Assembly (NCBI RefSeq): GCF_003606385.1
Contig: NZ_CP032514.1
Location: forward strand, 496,001 to 560,000
DNA: 64,000 bases
Direction: 5' to 3'
Source of the DNA: Actinomyces lilanjuaniae
GTDB lineage: Bacteria; Actinomycetota; Actinomycetes; Actinomycetales; Actinomycetaceae
Shown: positions 15,386-24,661 of the stretch, piece by piece
Layout of the letters: each line of letters opens with the position of its first letter
Numbering within the stretch: the stretch's first letter is position 1
Position numbers and translations under genes: made by a program
Notes under the pieces: model-generated
Database searches by the model: none
Told to the model about the DNA's origin: nothing
What the model saw: only the letters and a program-made list of their open reading frames with translations

Positions 15386-15448
15386 TGAGTCATCAGGGCA
15401 CGGGAGACAGGCTCCCACCAGCCCCGAGGTCAGAAAGGACCCACACCC

Positions 15449-15748
15449 ATGACTGCTGTCCACCCCTACTTCACCGCCCGGGCCGAGGCGTGGATGCGCC
15501 ACGCCGGGGGAGACCCCCGTGACGCCGCCGACCTGGCCAGGTGGGCGCAGACCGCCCGCATGGTGGGTGACCCCGCCCGGGGGGTGGTCGTCGCCGCTGA
15601 CGGCACCCTGGTGGCCGAGACCCGCCGCTCCCGCGGCCTGGCCCTGGGCGCCATCCGCCAGGCCGTGGGCCAGCCCGTCGCCCACGCCACCTACGCCGAG
15701 GTCTGCCAGGGCGCGGGCCACCACCCGGGCCAGCCCGCCGCAGCCTGA
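15449..15748 (+). CDS. Small hypothetical protein
   Basis: 99 aa, ATG preceded by AGAAAGGA. The N-terminal 35 residues form a helical HPYFTARAEAWMRHAGGDPR segment; then a short strand pair (GVVVAADGTLVAE) and a helix. No family recognised. It is under the palindromic promoter at 15355-15385 and is followed 30 bp later by a larger gene on the same strand. Confidence 0.55.
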   Translation: MTAVHPYFTARAEAWMRHAGGDPRDAADLARWAQTARMVGDPARGVVVAADGTLVAETRRSRGLALGAIRQAVGQPVAHATYAEVCQGAGHHPGQPAAA

Positions 15749-15778
15749 CCACCAGCCCTACCACGAGAGGAACTAGCC

Positions 15779-16924
15779 ATGAGCACTGAGAGCGCAAGCC
15801 GCCTGTACCTGACCTCGCCGGCGGGGCCGGCGGTGGTGGAGACGACCGACGCGGGCGTGGAGACGGCGGTGGCCGAGGGGCTACCCGAGCAGGCCCGGCA
15901 GGCGGTCAGGTCCCTGGTGCCCCTGCCGCAGCGGCCCCAGGGGCTGACCGCTGTGGAGGGGGAGGCCGCCTGGGAGGGCGACGTGGTCGCGGACTGGGAC
16001 CAGGCCGCCCAGGAGGTGGCCTGGAGCGTCGTGGGCCACCCAGCCCGGTCCAGCAGCCTGCAGAGCTTCGGGGACGACCTGGCCGCGGCCTGGGCCGACC
16101 ACGCCGCCTCCCTGGCCGCAGCCGGCCCGGTGGTGGACAGGCTGCGGGGCCTGGCCCCGACCGGGCTGGACCCGGCGGAGGCCGTGGTGACCTGGGACCC
16201 CCAGACCCGACAGGCCCGCATGGACGTCAACCTGCCCGCCTGGGCCGGCCCGGACGGGACCGCCCCCGGGGTGAGGGTGAGTCTCACCACCAGCGAGGGC
16301 CAGGACGAGGACGTGGTAGTGCGCATCGAGGGCGACGGGCACCCCCAGGGCACGTCCATGACCCCCGACCAGGCCCGCGAGGTAGTCGCCCAGGCGGTGC
16401 GTGACGCCACCTCCACGCCCGCCGACGTGGCCCGGCGGGCGCTGGAGCCGGCCATGGAGACCCTGGCCAGCCTGCCGGGCATGGGTGGCATCGCCGTGGA
16501 GGACCCCGTCCTCCTGGAGGACGGCAGCCTGTCAGTCCAGCTCCACCCCAGCTGGGACGGGCCCTCCACCGAGACCGCGGTGACCCTGACCGCCCCCGGC
16601 GACGGCGGCCCCGTCACTGTGCGGGCTGGCGGCCCCCTCACCGCCGCGCTGCGCTCAGGGCAGGCCAGTCCCGACCGGCTGGCGGAGGACGCCTGGGTGA
16701 CCGGCGTGTCCCCCGACCTGGCCACCCAGCCCGACCCCACCCGGATCAGCGACGCGCGGGCGGCCGCCCTGGTCCTGGGCGTCCCCCAGGCCAGCCTCAC
16801 CCAGGCGGTGGACACCCTGTCCGTCGGCCTGGAGACCGCTCGCCAGGCTGCCTGGGACGCCGCCCAGGGAGCACGCCCCGCGGCCACGCAGCGGTTCCGC
16901 CACCAGCAGGCCCACGGCGCCTGA
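15779..16924 (+). CDS. Hypothetical protein of the element
   Basis: 381 aa, ATG 15779, with GAGAGGAA about 8 nt upstream. Acidic and alanine-rich, no transmembrane segments or signal peptide. Segments with regular strand patterns (AVVTWDPQTRQARMDVNLPA; VRVSLTTSEG) alternate with helices (PDQAREVVAQAVRDATSTPA). Codon use and GC3 look genuinely coding. No recognised domain; probably an element-specific cytoplasmic protein co-transcribed with the small gene before it. Confidence 0.6.
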   Translation: MSTESASRLYLTSPAGPAVVETTDAGVETAVAEGLPEQARQAVRSLVPLPQRPQGLTAVEGEAAWEGDVVADWDQAAQEVAWSVVGHPARSSSLQSFGDDLAAAWADHAASLAAAGPVVDRLRGLAPTGLDPAEAVVTWDPQTRQARMDVNLPAWAGPDGTAPGVRVSLTTSEGQDEDVVVRIEGDGHPQGTSMTPDQAREVVAQAVRDATSTPADVARRALEPAMETLASLPGMGGIAVEDPVLLEDGSLSVQLHPSWDGPSTETAVTLTAPGDGGPVTVRAGGPLTAALRSGQASPDRLAEDAWVTGVSPDLATQPDPTRISDARAAALVLGVPQASLTQAVDTLSVGLETARQAAWDAAQGARPAATQRFRHQQAHGA

Positions 16925-17072
16925 CACCAGTGCAGCCCGGCAGCAGCCACACCGCGGGGTGTGGGTCCCCGCCCGGGCGCGGTGGTGGCCGAGGGCTCGT
17001 ACCCCTCGGCCACCGGCCCCTACCACAGGGGCAGCCACCACTATACGTGACCTACCACAGGAGGACAGAGAA

Positions 17073-18194
17073 ATGAGCGCGACGACGGTAGCCCGGATGG
17101 AGGCGCGCAGGGGTCGGATCATGATGGCCCAGGCCGAGAGGCCGTGGCAGGAGACCACGCTCGTCGAGTGCGGCCCTCGCCCGGCGAGAGGCGAGGATCC
17201 TGAGGAGTGGGCGGCCCGAGTGGCCGACGAGGCACGGGAGCGCCTGGAGGAGGGGGCGCACCGCCGCGACGGCGCGCTCTGCCCCTGCTGCCGGCAGCCC
17301 GTGGCCCCAGGAGGGTGGGTACCCTGGCCACCAGACGACAGACAGGAGGAGCCCGTGAGCCGACCCGACGACAAGGGAGCGCGCGCCTGGGCGGGCTGGC
17401 TGCCGCCCGCCAGCTACCCGGCCCTGCTCAGCAGGGCGCAGGCCCGCGAGGTGACCCGCTGCGACCAGGCCGGGGCGCTGGACGCGACCACCCGGGCCGA
17501 CCCGCGCTCGACCCTGCTGACCCGCGTCGCCTACATCCAGCGCGAGAGCGGCGGCCGTGCCGCCCGCGCGGCCGAGCGCGCCGCCGACCACGCGGCAGCC
17601 GCCGCCGGGACGGGCCACCGCGACCACGCGCGCGGCCAGGCCGTCCAGACCCGGTTCCTGGACTCCTGGTCCGCCGCCCGGGACCGGTGGGAGGCCGAGC
17701 ACGCCGCCGTCCTGGCGGCCGACCGCCTGCCCGGCCCCGTCCTGCGCGCCCTGCGCACCACCATGGGCCTGGACCAGGCCAGCCTCGCCCACCACCTGGC
17801 CGTGTCCACCGACACCGTCCGCTGGTGGGAGTCCGGCCGGTCCCTCATCAACCACGGCGCCACCCAGGAGGTCTGGGACATGTGGCAGGAGTGGGTCCGT
17901 GCCACCCGCGCCCTGACCGAGACCCACCAGCAGGGGGACGTGCCCGTCCTGCCCCCGACACCCCCCAGCCACCCTGCGCGCCGTCGCCGTCCTCCTGGCC
18001 GGACACCGGTTCACCACCAGCCCCGGACCACTCACCACCCCACCACCCCTCACACCCGACCCGAAGTCGTGCACCCCGTAGGAGACCAGCGCCGGAGCCC
18101 CGCCCCTCACGGCACCACCAGCGCCGAGGAAGCAGCCCAGGACCGCCTGGCGTTCGCGCGGGCGGCGCTGACCACGCCCTGGTCACGAGGCTGA
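17073..18194 (+). CDS. Helix-turn-helix protein with Cys cluster
   Basis: 373 aa from ATG 17073, which has AGGAGGA 7 nt upstream. A CPCCRQPV turn near residue 72 could bind metal. The middle is an Ala/Arg helical region. Residues about 232-265 form an XRE-type HTH (TMGLDQASLAHHLAVSTDTV then RWWESGRSL). The last 100 residues are Pro/His/Arg-rich and look disordered. The HTH resembles those of transfer or copy-control regulators on actinobacterial elements, but the target is unknown. Confidence 0.6.
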   Translation: MSATTVARMEARRGRIMMAQAERPWQETTLVECGPRPARGEDPEEWAARVADEARERLEEGAHRRDGALCPCCRQPVAPGGWVPWPPDDRQEEPVSRPDDKGARAWAGWLPPASYPALLSRAQAREVTRCDQAGALDATTRADPRSTLLTRVAYIQRESGGRAARAAERAADHAAAAAGTGHRDHARGQAVQTRFLDSWSAARDRWEAEHAAVLAADRLPGPVLRALRTTMGLDQASLAHHLAVSTDTVRWWESGRSLINHGATQEVWDMWQEWVRATRALTETHQQGDVPVLPPTPPSHPARRRRPPGRTPVHHQPRTTHHPTTPHTRPEVVHPVGDQRRSPAPHGTTSAEEAAQDRLAFARAALTTPWSRG

Positions 18195-18404
18195 TCGCCG
18201 GGACCGTGCCCTTCCACAGCACGAGGTTGCGTACGCAGTCATTTGATCACCTTTCTATGGTGTTGCACAGTCTCTGACTTGGTTTGAGGCGCCTCAGCCG
18301 CCCAGGCGGGCCGCGCGTGCGCGGGGATAGAGGCACACTGGTGCCATCATGATCAGCTCGTCGCCGCCAGGCGCGGGCTGATTTTCCTTGTCCCAGGGAG
18401 GACC

Positions 18405-18551
18405 ATGGCGGAGTACGCGAAGCCGTGGCTGACCGTCGACGACGGTTGCACACGGACCCGCGTACTCAGCAGGTACACAGCGGGCACGACGCTGGGCCAC
18501 GCCGAGGAGAGCGGGACCGAGGAGGATGGTCACCTGTCAGATGCCGGGTGA
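18405..18551 (+). pseudogene. Abi (Abi_2/AbiD-F) abortive-infection gene remnant
   Basis: A 48-codon frame with a strong AGGGAGGA site before ATG 18405. It begins MAEYAKPWLTVDD, the usual start of Abi-family proteins, then jumps to RVLSRYTAGTTLGHAEE, which matches a segment normally about 40 residues later in that family. It then ends in EEDGHLSDAG, the same last ten residues as the protein encoded at 18908-19390 on the opposite strand. It is therefore an internally deleted and 3'-replaced Abi gene, not a functional defence gene. Confidence 0.55.
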
Positions 18552-18557
18552 CCACGA
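18528..18557 (+). repeat. Long inverted repeat, left copy
   Basis: This 30-bp sequence is repeated in inverse orientation at 18902-18931, and similarity extends a few bases further on both sides with 3-nt indels. Each copy contains its own dyad GGTCACC ... GGTGACC. The left copy encodes the end of the Abi remnant. Confidence 0.75.
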
Positions 18558-18907
18558 GCCAGTCCCTCGACGCCCTCCTCGACCGCGGGGCCAGGTGAGC
18601 CCCCTGCCCACCTGTGGACGCCGCCGGCTGCCGCCGGGGCCGGCGGCGACGCACAGGTGGACAGCGGGACCCGACCGGGGCTGTGGACAGTCCTGCGCGC
18701 CCGCCAGGCTGGCGCCTGACCGGGGCTCGCGGCCTGCCCACAGCCCCTTCTACCAGCCCATCGACACCATGAGGAGGGTGGTCCGCCTGCACACAGGCCC
18801 CGGCCCACCCTGGCGCGACTGCGTCACGGTGGGGGAGCGGGGCCTGTGCACAGCCTCCCTGCTGTCACGCCCTGGCTGCTGGCCGTCGCCGTGCTGGCTC
18901 GTCGTGG
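18552..18907. other. Candidate origin of transfer (oriT) region
   Basis: 356 bp with no credible gene, bounded by the 30-bp inverted repeats, next to the accessory gene and the MobF relaxase. It contains a two-tier hairpin (18608-18660: outer 9-bp arms CCACCTGTG/CACAGGTGG, inner 10-bp arms CGCCGCCGGC/GCCGGCGGCG) and a second inverted repeat (GGGGCTGTGG 18677-18686 / CCACAGCCCC 18738-18747). Dense inverted repeats beside the relaxase gene are the usual sign of an oriT. No nic consensus is recognised. Confidence 0.45.
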
Positions 18908-18931
18908 TCACCCGGCATCTGACAGGTGACC
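18902..18931 (-). repeat. Long inverted repeat, right copy
   Basis: Reverse complement of 18528-18557, 30/30 identical. It covers the 3' end of the accessory protein gene at 18908-19390. Confidence 0.75.
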
Positions 18932-19390
18932 GTCATCCTCGGCGACGTCCTTCTCTTCTGCCTGGCCTGCCTGCTCTCTCCTTGCCTTGTTGACTGCCCG
19001 GGAGGACATCTCCAGCCACAGCGCGACCTCCTTGCTGGTAGCCCCCTCCAGGGCAAGGGCCTCGGTGACGATAGTGGTCTCCTCGTCGTCGAGCGCGCCG
19101 AGTCGTCTCGCCAGCTCTGCGTCGGCCCGTTCCACTGCATTGCTGACCCTGGCGTCGCGCCTGGCGTGGGCGGTCTCGCGCGCATGGCGGACCCGCCGCA
19201 TGCGCGACGACAGCGCAGAGAGGGCGCTTGTACGCGCGGCGATTGCGCGGCGAGCGTCGGCGCGCGACCGCGCGGCGTGCGCCTGACGCCGTCCCGACCT
19301 GCCCGACCGACCTCTTCTCTTCTCTGGTAGCGCCTCACCAGTACCGTAAGCGTCCTTAGTCTGCCCAGCAGCCTGCTCAGTCTCACCCAT
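18908..19390 (-). CDS. Arg-rich relaxosome accessory (MobC-like) protein
   Basis: 160 aa, divergent from the relaxase gene. The first 90 residues are very rich in Arg and Ala (RAIAARTSALSALSSRMRRV), suited to wrapping DNA; the C-terminal part carries an HTH-like ATSKEVALWLEMSSRAVNKA. This is the usual place and size of the DNA-binding partner that helps a MobF relaxase open oriT. It transcribes towards the candidate oriT, and its final codons lie in the inverted repeat. The assignment rests on context and composition. Confidence 0.55.
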   Translation of the reverse strand: MGETEQAAGQTKDAYGTGEALPEKRRGRSGRSGRRQAHAARSRADARRAIAARTSALSALSSRMRRVRHARETAHARRDARVSNAVERADAELARRLGALDDEETTIVTEALALEGATSKEVALWLEMSSRAVNKARREQAGQAEEKDVAEDDGHLSDAG

Positions 19391-19454
19391 GCTTCCAGCC
19401 TACCTCCTGGCACCACCATGTCTCCCACCCAGGGTAGTCCCCCTAGACGTCCTC

Positions 19455-19487
19455 AATCCTCCTCCAACCTCTGGTTGTCGGAGGATT
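19455..19487 (+). promoter_or_regulatory. 33-bp dyad upstream of the relaxase promoter
   Basis: Two 15-bp arms (AATCCTCCTCCAACC and GGTTGTCGGAGGATT) pair at 13 of 15 positions across a 3-bp spacer. It lies between the divergent accessory and relaxase genes, 23 bp before the -35 box, so it is a likely operator or accessory-protein site. Confidence 0.5.
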
Positions 19488-19510
19488 GTTCTCTCACACA
19501 TCTGGCATCA

Positions 19511-19540
19511 TTGACACCTAGCTGGCCGGTACGCTACTCT
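19511..19540 (+). promoter_or_regulatory. Relaxase promoter, leaderless
   Basis: TTGACA (19511-19516), an 18-bp spacer and TACTCT (19535-19540) make a strong sigma-70-type promoter. The GTG at 19547 follows the -10 by 6 nt, so transcription would begin at or next to the start codon. Confidence 0.65.
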
Positions 19541-19546
19541 TCGCGC

Positions 19547-22500
19547 GTGATGACCATCCACCGCATCAGCGCGGGGGACGGGTATGAGTACTACACCCGT
19601 GAGGTCGCATCCGACGACGAGCGCAGGCAGCACAGGCAGGAGCTCGGTGACTACTACCTCCAGACAGGCGCGCCAGCCGGCGTGTGGGAGGGCAGCGAGA
19701 TCTACCGCCACTTCGGTGTCAGTGGCGAGGTCACCGAGCAGCAGATGCGTGACCTGTTCGGGCAGGGCAAGCGTCCAGACGCCGAGACCATCCGGGAGGC
19801 GAAGGGCGGCGTTGTCGACGAGAGGAGGCTCCTGCTGGGCAACCCCTACGGGGTCTACGGTGCCACCCTCCAGAGGCAGTTCACTGACGCCGTCAACGAG
19901 GCAGTACGTGACTTCAGGAACGACAACGACGGTGCCGAGCCCGGCCGCAGGGAGCTCGCCCGTATCCGACGTCGTGTCGCCCACGACATGTTCGTGGCCG
20001 ACCGCAGCCGTGAGCCTGTTGACGACGGCGAGCTGCGCAGGTTCCTGACCACCCAGACCAGGGCTGGCGCGCAGGCTGTGGCCGGGTTCGACCTGACCTT
20101 CAGCGTGCCCAAGTCCGTGTCGGTGATGTGGGCGCTGGGTGACAGGGACCTCCAGAGGCGTATCGAGGAGGCGCACACCGGCGCGGTCAGGGACACGCTG
20201 GGCTACCTTGAGGCTGACGTGATCGGCTCCCGGGCTGGGCGCAACGGTGTGCGCCGAGTACAGGTGGACGGCGTCCTGGCCGCCCGTTTTCGCCACCACG
20301 ACTCGCGCGCTGGCGACCCCCAGCTCCACGACCACCTGGTCGTGTCGAACAAGGTCTTCATCCCCTTCGGGGGCAAAGACCTGCGGACTGGCAGGCCGAA
20401 GGGGGTGTGGCGCACCATTGACTCCAAGGCCCTCTACCGGGCCACCGTGGCTGCCTCGACGCGGTACGACAACGCGCTCATGACGCGCCTGACCAGGGAC
20501 CTCGGTGTCACCTTCGAGCAGCGTGGCGGTGGCTCGCAGGCCACCAAGATGGAGATCGACCTGGTGCCCGAGGACCTGATCGAGCAGTTCTCCACGCGCA
20601 GGGCCAGCATCGTCAGCCGCCTGGAGGAGCTCACAGCCGAGTACCGGACGACCCACGGGCGCGAGCCGGGCCGTCGTACCGTGATGCGCCTGGCGCAGCA
20701 GGCCACGCTGGAGACCAGGCAGTCCAAGCAGCACCGGCCGCTGCCCGATCGTGTCCAGGAGTGGCGCGCCAGGACGTCGGCCCGGTTCACCGCCGCCGAC
20801 CTGGACGCCCAGCGAGCCGAGCGTGCCAGGACCGAGGCCGCTGCGGCGGGGGAGCGGCCGGGCTGGTGGCAGCGCCTGGCCAGCCACGTACGCCACACCA
20901 CTCCTGTGGCGCCTGCCGTCGCGGAGCCGGTGGACGACGCGACGCTGGCCCTGCGCGTGCTCACCGGCCTGGAGGAGCGCCGGTCCACCTGGACGCGCCG
21001 CCACGTCCAGGCCGAGGCAGCCCGCCAGCTGGCCGCCGCGACCGGTGGCCACGGCTGCGACGGGGACCGCATCGACCTCGTCACCGCGCGCGTGCTGGAG
21101 GACCCTGAGATGGTGCGCCTGTCCCACCCCGAGCCCGTGCTCCACAGGGCGCGAGCAGACGCCGACGGCGTCAGCGTCTACGACCACCCCGACATGTGGC
21201 GCTACACCTCCACCACCGTCATCGACCGGGAGAACGAGCTGCTCGACGCCGCCGAGCGCGAGGTCGTCCCACCGGTGTCACGTGCCACGCTGGATCGGGT
21301 CCTCACCGAGGCGGGGGAGGATCTCGGCGCCGACAAGGTCCGTGCCATCGAGGCGATGGCACTGTCCCCCAGGGCCGTGGTCACCGTGGTCGGGCCGGCC
21401 GGGGCAGGCAAGACGCGGGCGGTGCGCCACCTCGCCGACGCGGTCACCGAGCAGGGTGGCGCACTGGTCGGCCTCGCCCCCTCGGCGGTAGCGGCCCGTG
21501 AGCTCGGCTGCTCCCTGGGCGTGGAGGCCATGACCGCCCACAGGTGGCTGTCCGCCGAGGGGTGGACGGCTGTCGGCCCCGGTGACGTGGTGCTCGTGGA
21601 CGAGGCCGGCATGGTCGACAACCTCACCCTGGCCGCGGTGACCCGTCGCGCCCTGGAGGCCGGCGCCGTGGTACGCATGGTCGGTGACCCCGCCCAGCTC
21701 TCCGCGGTGGACGCTGGAGGGGCCTTCGACCTGCTCCACACCGCCACCGGTGACGGCGTCGAGCTCGACACCGTGTGGCGGTTCCGCGACCCCCAGGAGG
21801 CCGAGGCCTCCCTGGCCCTGCGCTCCGGGCCGGAGCGTGACGCCTTCACCTGGTACCAGGACAACGACCGGGTCCGCTCCGGCGGCGAGCAGGAGGTCCT
21901 CACCGAGGCCCTCAGGGCCTGGGGCGCAGACACCGAGGCCGGCAGACGGTCCATCATCATCGCCTCCACCACCGAACGCGTCGCCGAGCTCAACGACCAG
22001 ATATCCTCGGCCCGGGCCGCCGCGGGTGAGACCACCCCGGCTGGCACCGAGGTCCTCACCCGTGACGGCCACCTCATCCGTCTCGGGACACGGTGCTGAC
22101 CCGTCTCAACGACCCTCCAACCCCTACGGGCGGGACGGCTTCGTGCGTAACGGGGACCTGTTCACCGTCACCTCCGTCGGTGAGGACGGCTCCCTGGAGG
22201 TGGTCGCCCCGACCGCTCCGTGGTCGAGCTGGACCCGCGCTACGTGGCCGACAACGTCCAGCTCGGCTACGCTGCCACCGTCCACCGCAGCCAGGGCGTG
22301 ACCGTGGACACCGCCCACGCTGTCCTGGATGCCTCGGTTGACCGCTCCACCGCCTACGTCGCCCTCACGCGCGGGCGCCTGCGCAACACCGCCTGGCTCG
22401 TGGTCGAGGACGACCAGACCACCACCGACGTCCTTGACACCATTGCCTCCCGGACAGCCGACAACGTCACCGTCCTCGACGCGGCCGCCCGGGAGGCCCG

Positions 22501-23908
22501 CGCTGCGGCCGACCCCGTCCGTATGCGCGACATCTACGCCGACCTGGCCACCACCGCCGACCGGATCCGGTGGAGCCGCCACCTCGACGACCTCGTCCGT
22601 GGCAGACACATCCCCCCGGCCGCCGGGCGCGCCACCGCCTCGCAGCAGTTCCCCGACGTCGTCGGGCGGCTCACCGGGCTCGAGGCCGCCGGGGTGGACG
22701 TGGACACGCTGCTGCGCGACCTCACCACCGGTATCGGCAGGCCCGAGGACCCTGCCGCCGAGATCGCCACCAGGATCGACCAGTGGTCGGACCAGCACCC
22801 CACCGTGCTCGACCCAGACCACCACGGGCCCCTGTCCGACCTCGACGACCAGGCCCTGACCGGGCTGGCCGACCGGGCGGGCAGACAGGCCCAGGCCGCC
22901 GCCGGCCGCGCCCAGGCCCGCCACAGCGCCCAGCCTGCTGACGTCGGCGGCAGCGAGCCCGCCCCGGCGTGGACCCACCGCCCCTACGGCGACCTCACCG
23001 ACACCGAGCTCTCCCAGCGCATCAGGGAGGCGGTAGGGGAGTCCTTCGCCCACGCCGTCGACAGTCCCGCCCGCGAGCCTGACGCGGGCGCCGACCAGGC
23101 CGTCAGCCAGATGCTCGCCGAGCGTGACACCCGAGCCGCCATGGACCCCGGCCACCGCCGCGCGGAGGACGCCCAGAGGTGGGAGGTCTCCCACCTCGAC
23201 GGGCGCCCCGTCGACATCCGCGACGCCATGAGGCACGTCGACCGGTCCGCCCGGGCCGCCGCCGTGGTCGCCCGTGAGGTGTCCGAGGAGCAGGCCCGCC
23301 GCCGCTGGCGCAGGGCTCCCACCAGCAGGCAGGACGCAGGGCACGAGACCGGGGTCGGGGAGGGGCTGACCCAGTGGGCGGCACCCACAGCCGCCATCGG
23401 GGACCGGCGCACCCCCTCCACCTGGAGGGACGCCCTGGTAGCCCAGAGGCAGCGCCTGGACGAGGCCGTCACCCAGGCCGGGCGCGACGCGCTGGGCACC
23501 GCAGGGTGGGCGCAGGGCCTCACCCGTCCCCAGGAGGTCACCACCCGGCAGTGGCAGCGCGCCGTCGGTGAGGTCGCCACCTGGCGGGCGGCCAACCACG
23601 TCGGCGGCCACTACCCGCTGGAGCTCACAGCCGAGAACGGCACGACCCCCCACGACGCGGGCGTCCACCAGCTGGCCCGTGCTCTGGCCCGCCACCAGCA
23701 CAAGGACGACCCCGACGGGCAGGCAGCATCCCCCGGGAGCAGACAGGCAGCCGCCCGGCGCAGGCAGGCCACCAGCGAGGCGCTGCGCCGCGCCCGGCGG
23801 GCGCTGAGCGAGCAGCGCGAGCAGGCCCGCAGCCAGCAGCAGCGCTCCACCACCCAGCGGCCCACCACCCGCCCGCCACGCAGCACGCCCGGAGGGCCGA
23901 GGCTGTAG
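19547..23908 (+). pseudogene. MobF (TrwC/TraA-type) relaxase-helicase, frame-disrupted
   Basis: Nicks oriT and unwinds the strand for transfer. The restored protein is about 1,450 aa. N-terminus: relaxase domain with the Tyr cluster DGYEYYTREV and the three-His motif in HHDSRAG...PQLHDHLVV (about residue 255). Middle: RecD-like helicase with Walker A GPAGAGKTRA, Walker B VLVDEAGMV and VGDPAQLSAV. After the break, VHRSQGVTVDTAHAV and YVALTRGR complete the helicase, followed by a long Arg/Ala helical tail. Three single-base losses within 130 bp (22085-22087, 22113-22115, 22207-22211) break the frame; restoring one G, one C and one G gives continuous LGDTVLTRLNDPSNPYGRDG. GTG 19547 is supported by its promoter. 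It converges with the transfer operon (9 bp between stops). Confidence 0.85.
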
Positions 23909-23917
23909 GCCAGGCCG

Positions 23918-24661
23918 CTACAGCTCCTCCTCGGCTGGTGGCCACTCCTCCTCGGCCGGCTCCCACTCCTCCTCCGCCGAGGCCAGCCCGGCCAGGCGGT
24001 CGGGCGGGTTCAGCTCCGCCTCCATGCGGCAGGCGAAGGCCGTCCTCGCAGGCACCGGCGCGTCCTGGGCGAGGAACACCTCGAAGCTGGCCCGCCGTGT
24101 CCTCTCCCGCCGCGCGAGCAGGGACGGCGGCTCCAGCGACCAGGTGGGCCTGTGCTGCTGGCTCCACCGCGTGGCCTCCTCGCTGCGCCCGCACACCAGC
24201 TCCAGGACGGGCACGGCCCGCTCCAGCAGGAGCCACAGCATGTCGTGGCCACCGGCAAGAGGCTCGCCGTCGGTGAACGAGGCCTCCGCCCACGCCTCGC
24301 ACAGCGCTGCCAGGTGCATGACCGCCAGGGGGCTGTCCCACCAGCCTGCGCGCACGTACAGGGGCGCTGTGCCGGCCTCGGTGCGCTGGGCACCGAACGT
24401 GGCGTTGACCAGCTCCACGAACGCGTACAGCCTCTCCCAGGCGTCCAGGCGCCGGGCCGGGTCCGAGACCTCCAGCGGGTTGAAGGCCCGCTGCCGCCAC
24501 ACCGACGGGGACGGTGCCGGCCCCGCTGGGCTGCCCCCCTTCCCGGCGAGGTCGGCGACCAGGCTCGCCAGCTTGCCGACCTGCTCCTCCAGCCCGGCGA
24601 CGCGCCCGTCCACGCCCTCTGCGTCCTCGTCGTCCCTGACCTCGCTGTCCCTGCCGGTCAC
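23918..24661 (-). CDS. DUF4913-like protein, end of the transfer operon
   Basis: 247 aa from GTG 24661, which overlaps the coupling-protein stop (GTGA). A short coiled segment (GLEEQVGKLASLVADLAGKG) is followed by a domain with DAWERLYAFVELVNATF, YVRAGWWDSPLAVMHLAALC and EAWAEASF. This resembles DUF4913, a domain regularly found in actinobacterial conjugative elements beside the coupling protein. The last 25 residues repeat AEEEW three times (acidic). Its role is unknown; position suggests a cytoplasmic partner of VirD4. Confidence 0.6.
   Translation of the reverse strand: MTGRDSEVRDDEDAEGVDGRVAGLEEQVGKLASLVADLAGKGGSPAGPAPSPSVWRQRAFNPLEVSDPARRLDAWERLYAFVELVNATFGAQRTEAGTAPLYVRAGWWDSPLAVMHLAALCEAWAEASFTDGEPLAGGHDMLWLLLERAVPVLELVCGRSEEATRWSQQHRPTWSLEPPSLLARRERTRRASFEVFLAQDAPVPARTAFACRMEAELNPPDRLAGLASAEEEWEPAEEEWPPAEEEL

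Larger units (their letters stand above)
14825..15448. other. Intergenic stretch without a convincing gene
   Basis: This interval separates the integrase from the next gene. It holds a CATAAT box (14851-14856), a 12-bp palindrome GCTCAGCTGAGC (14909-14920), a possible minus-strand micropeptide (14911-14994), a weak 42-codon plus-strand frame (15201-15329), and at its end an AT-rich promoter with a palindromic operator. Longer frames on either strand look like GC-rich noise. Confidence 0.4.

Noticed and set aside
18609..18690. TGTGGAC words as DnaA boxes in the oriT candidate
   Set aside because: They match only part of the DnaA consensus and form arms of hairpins; the exact box is at 37640-37648.
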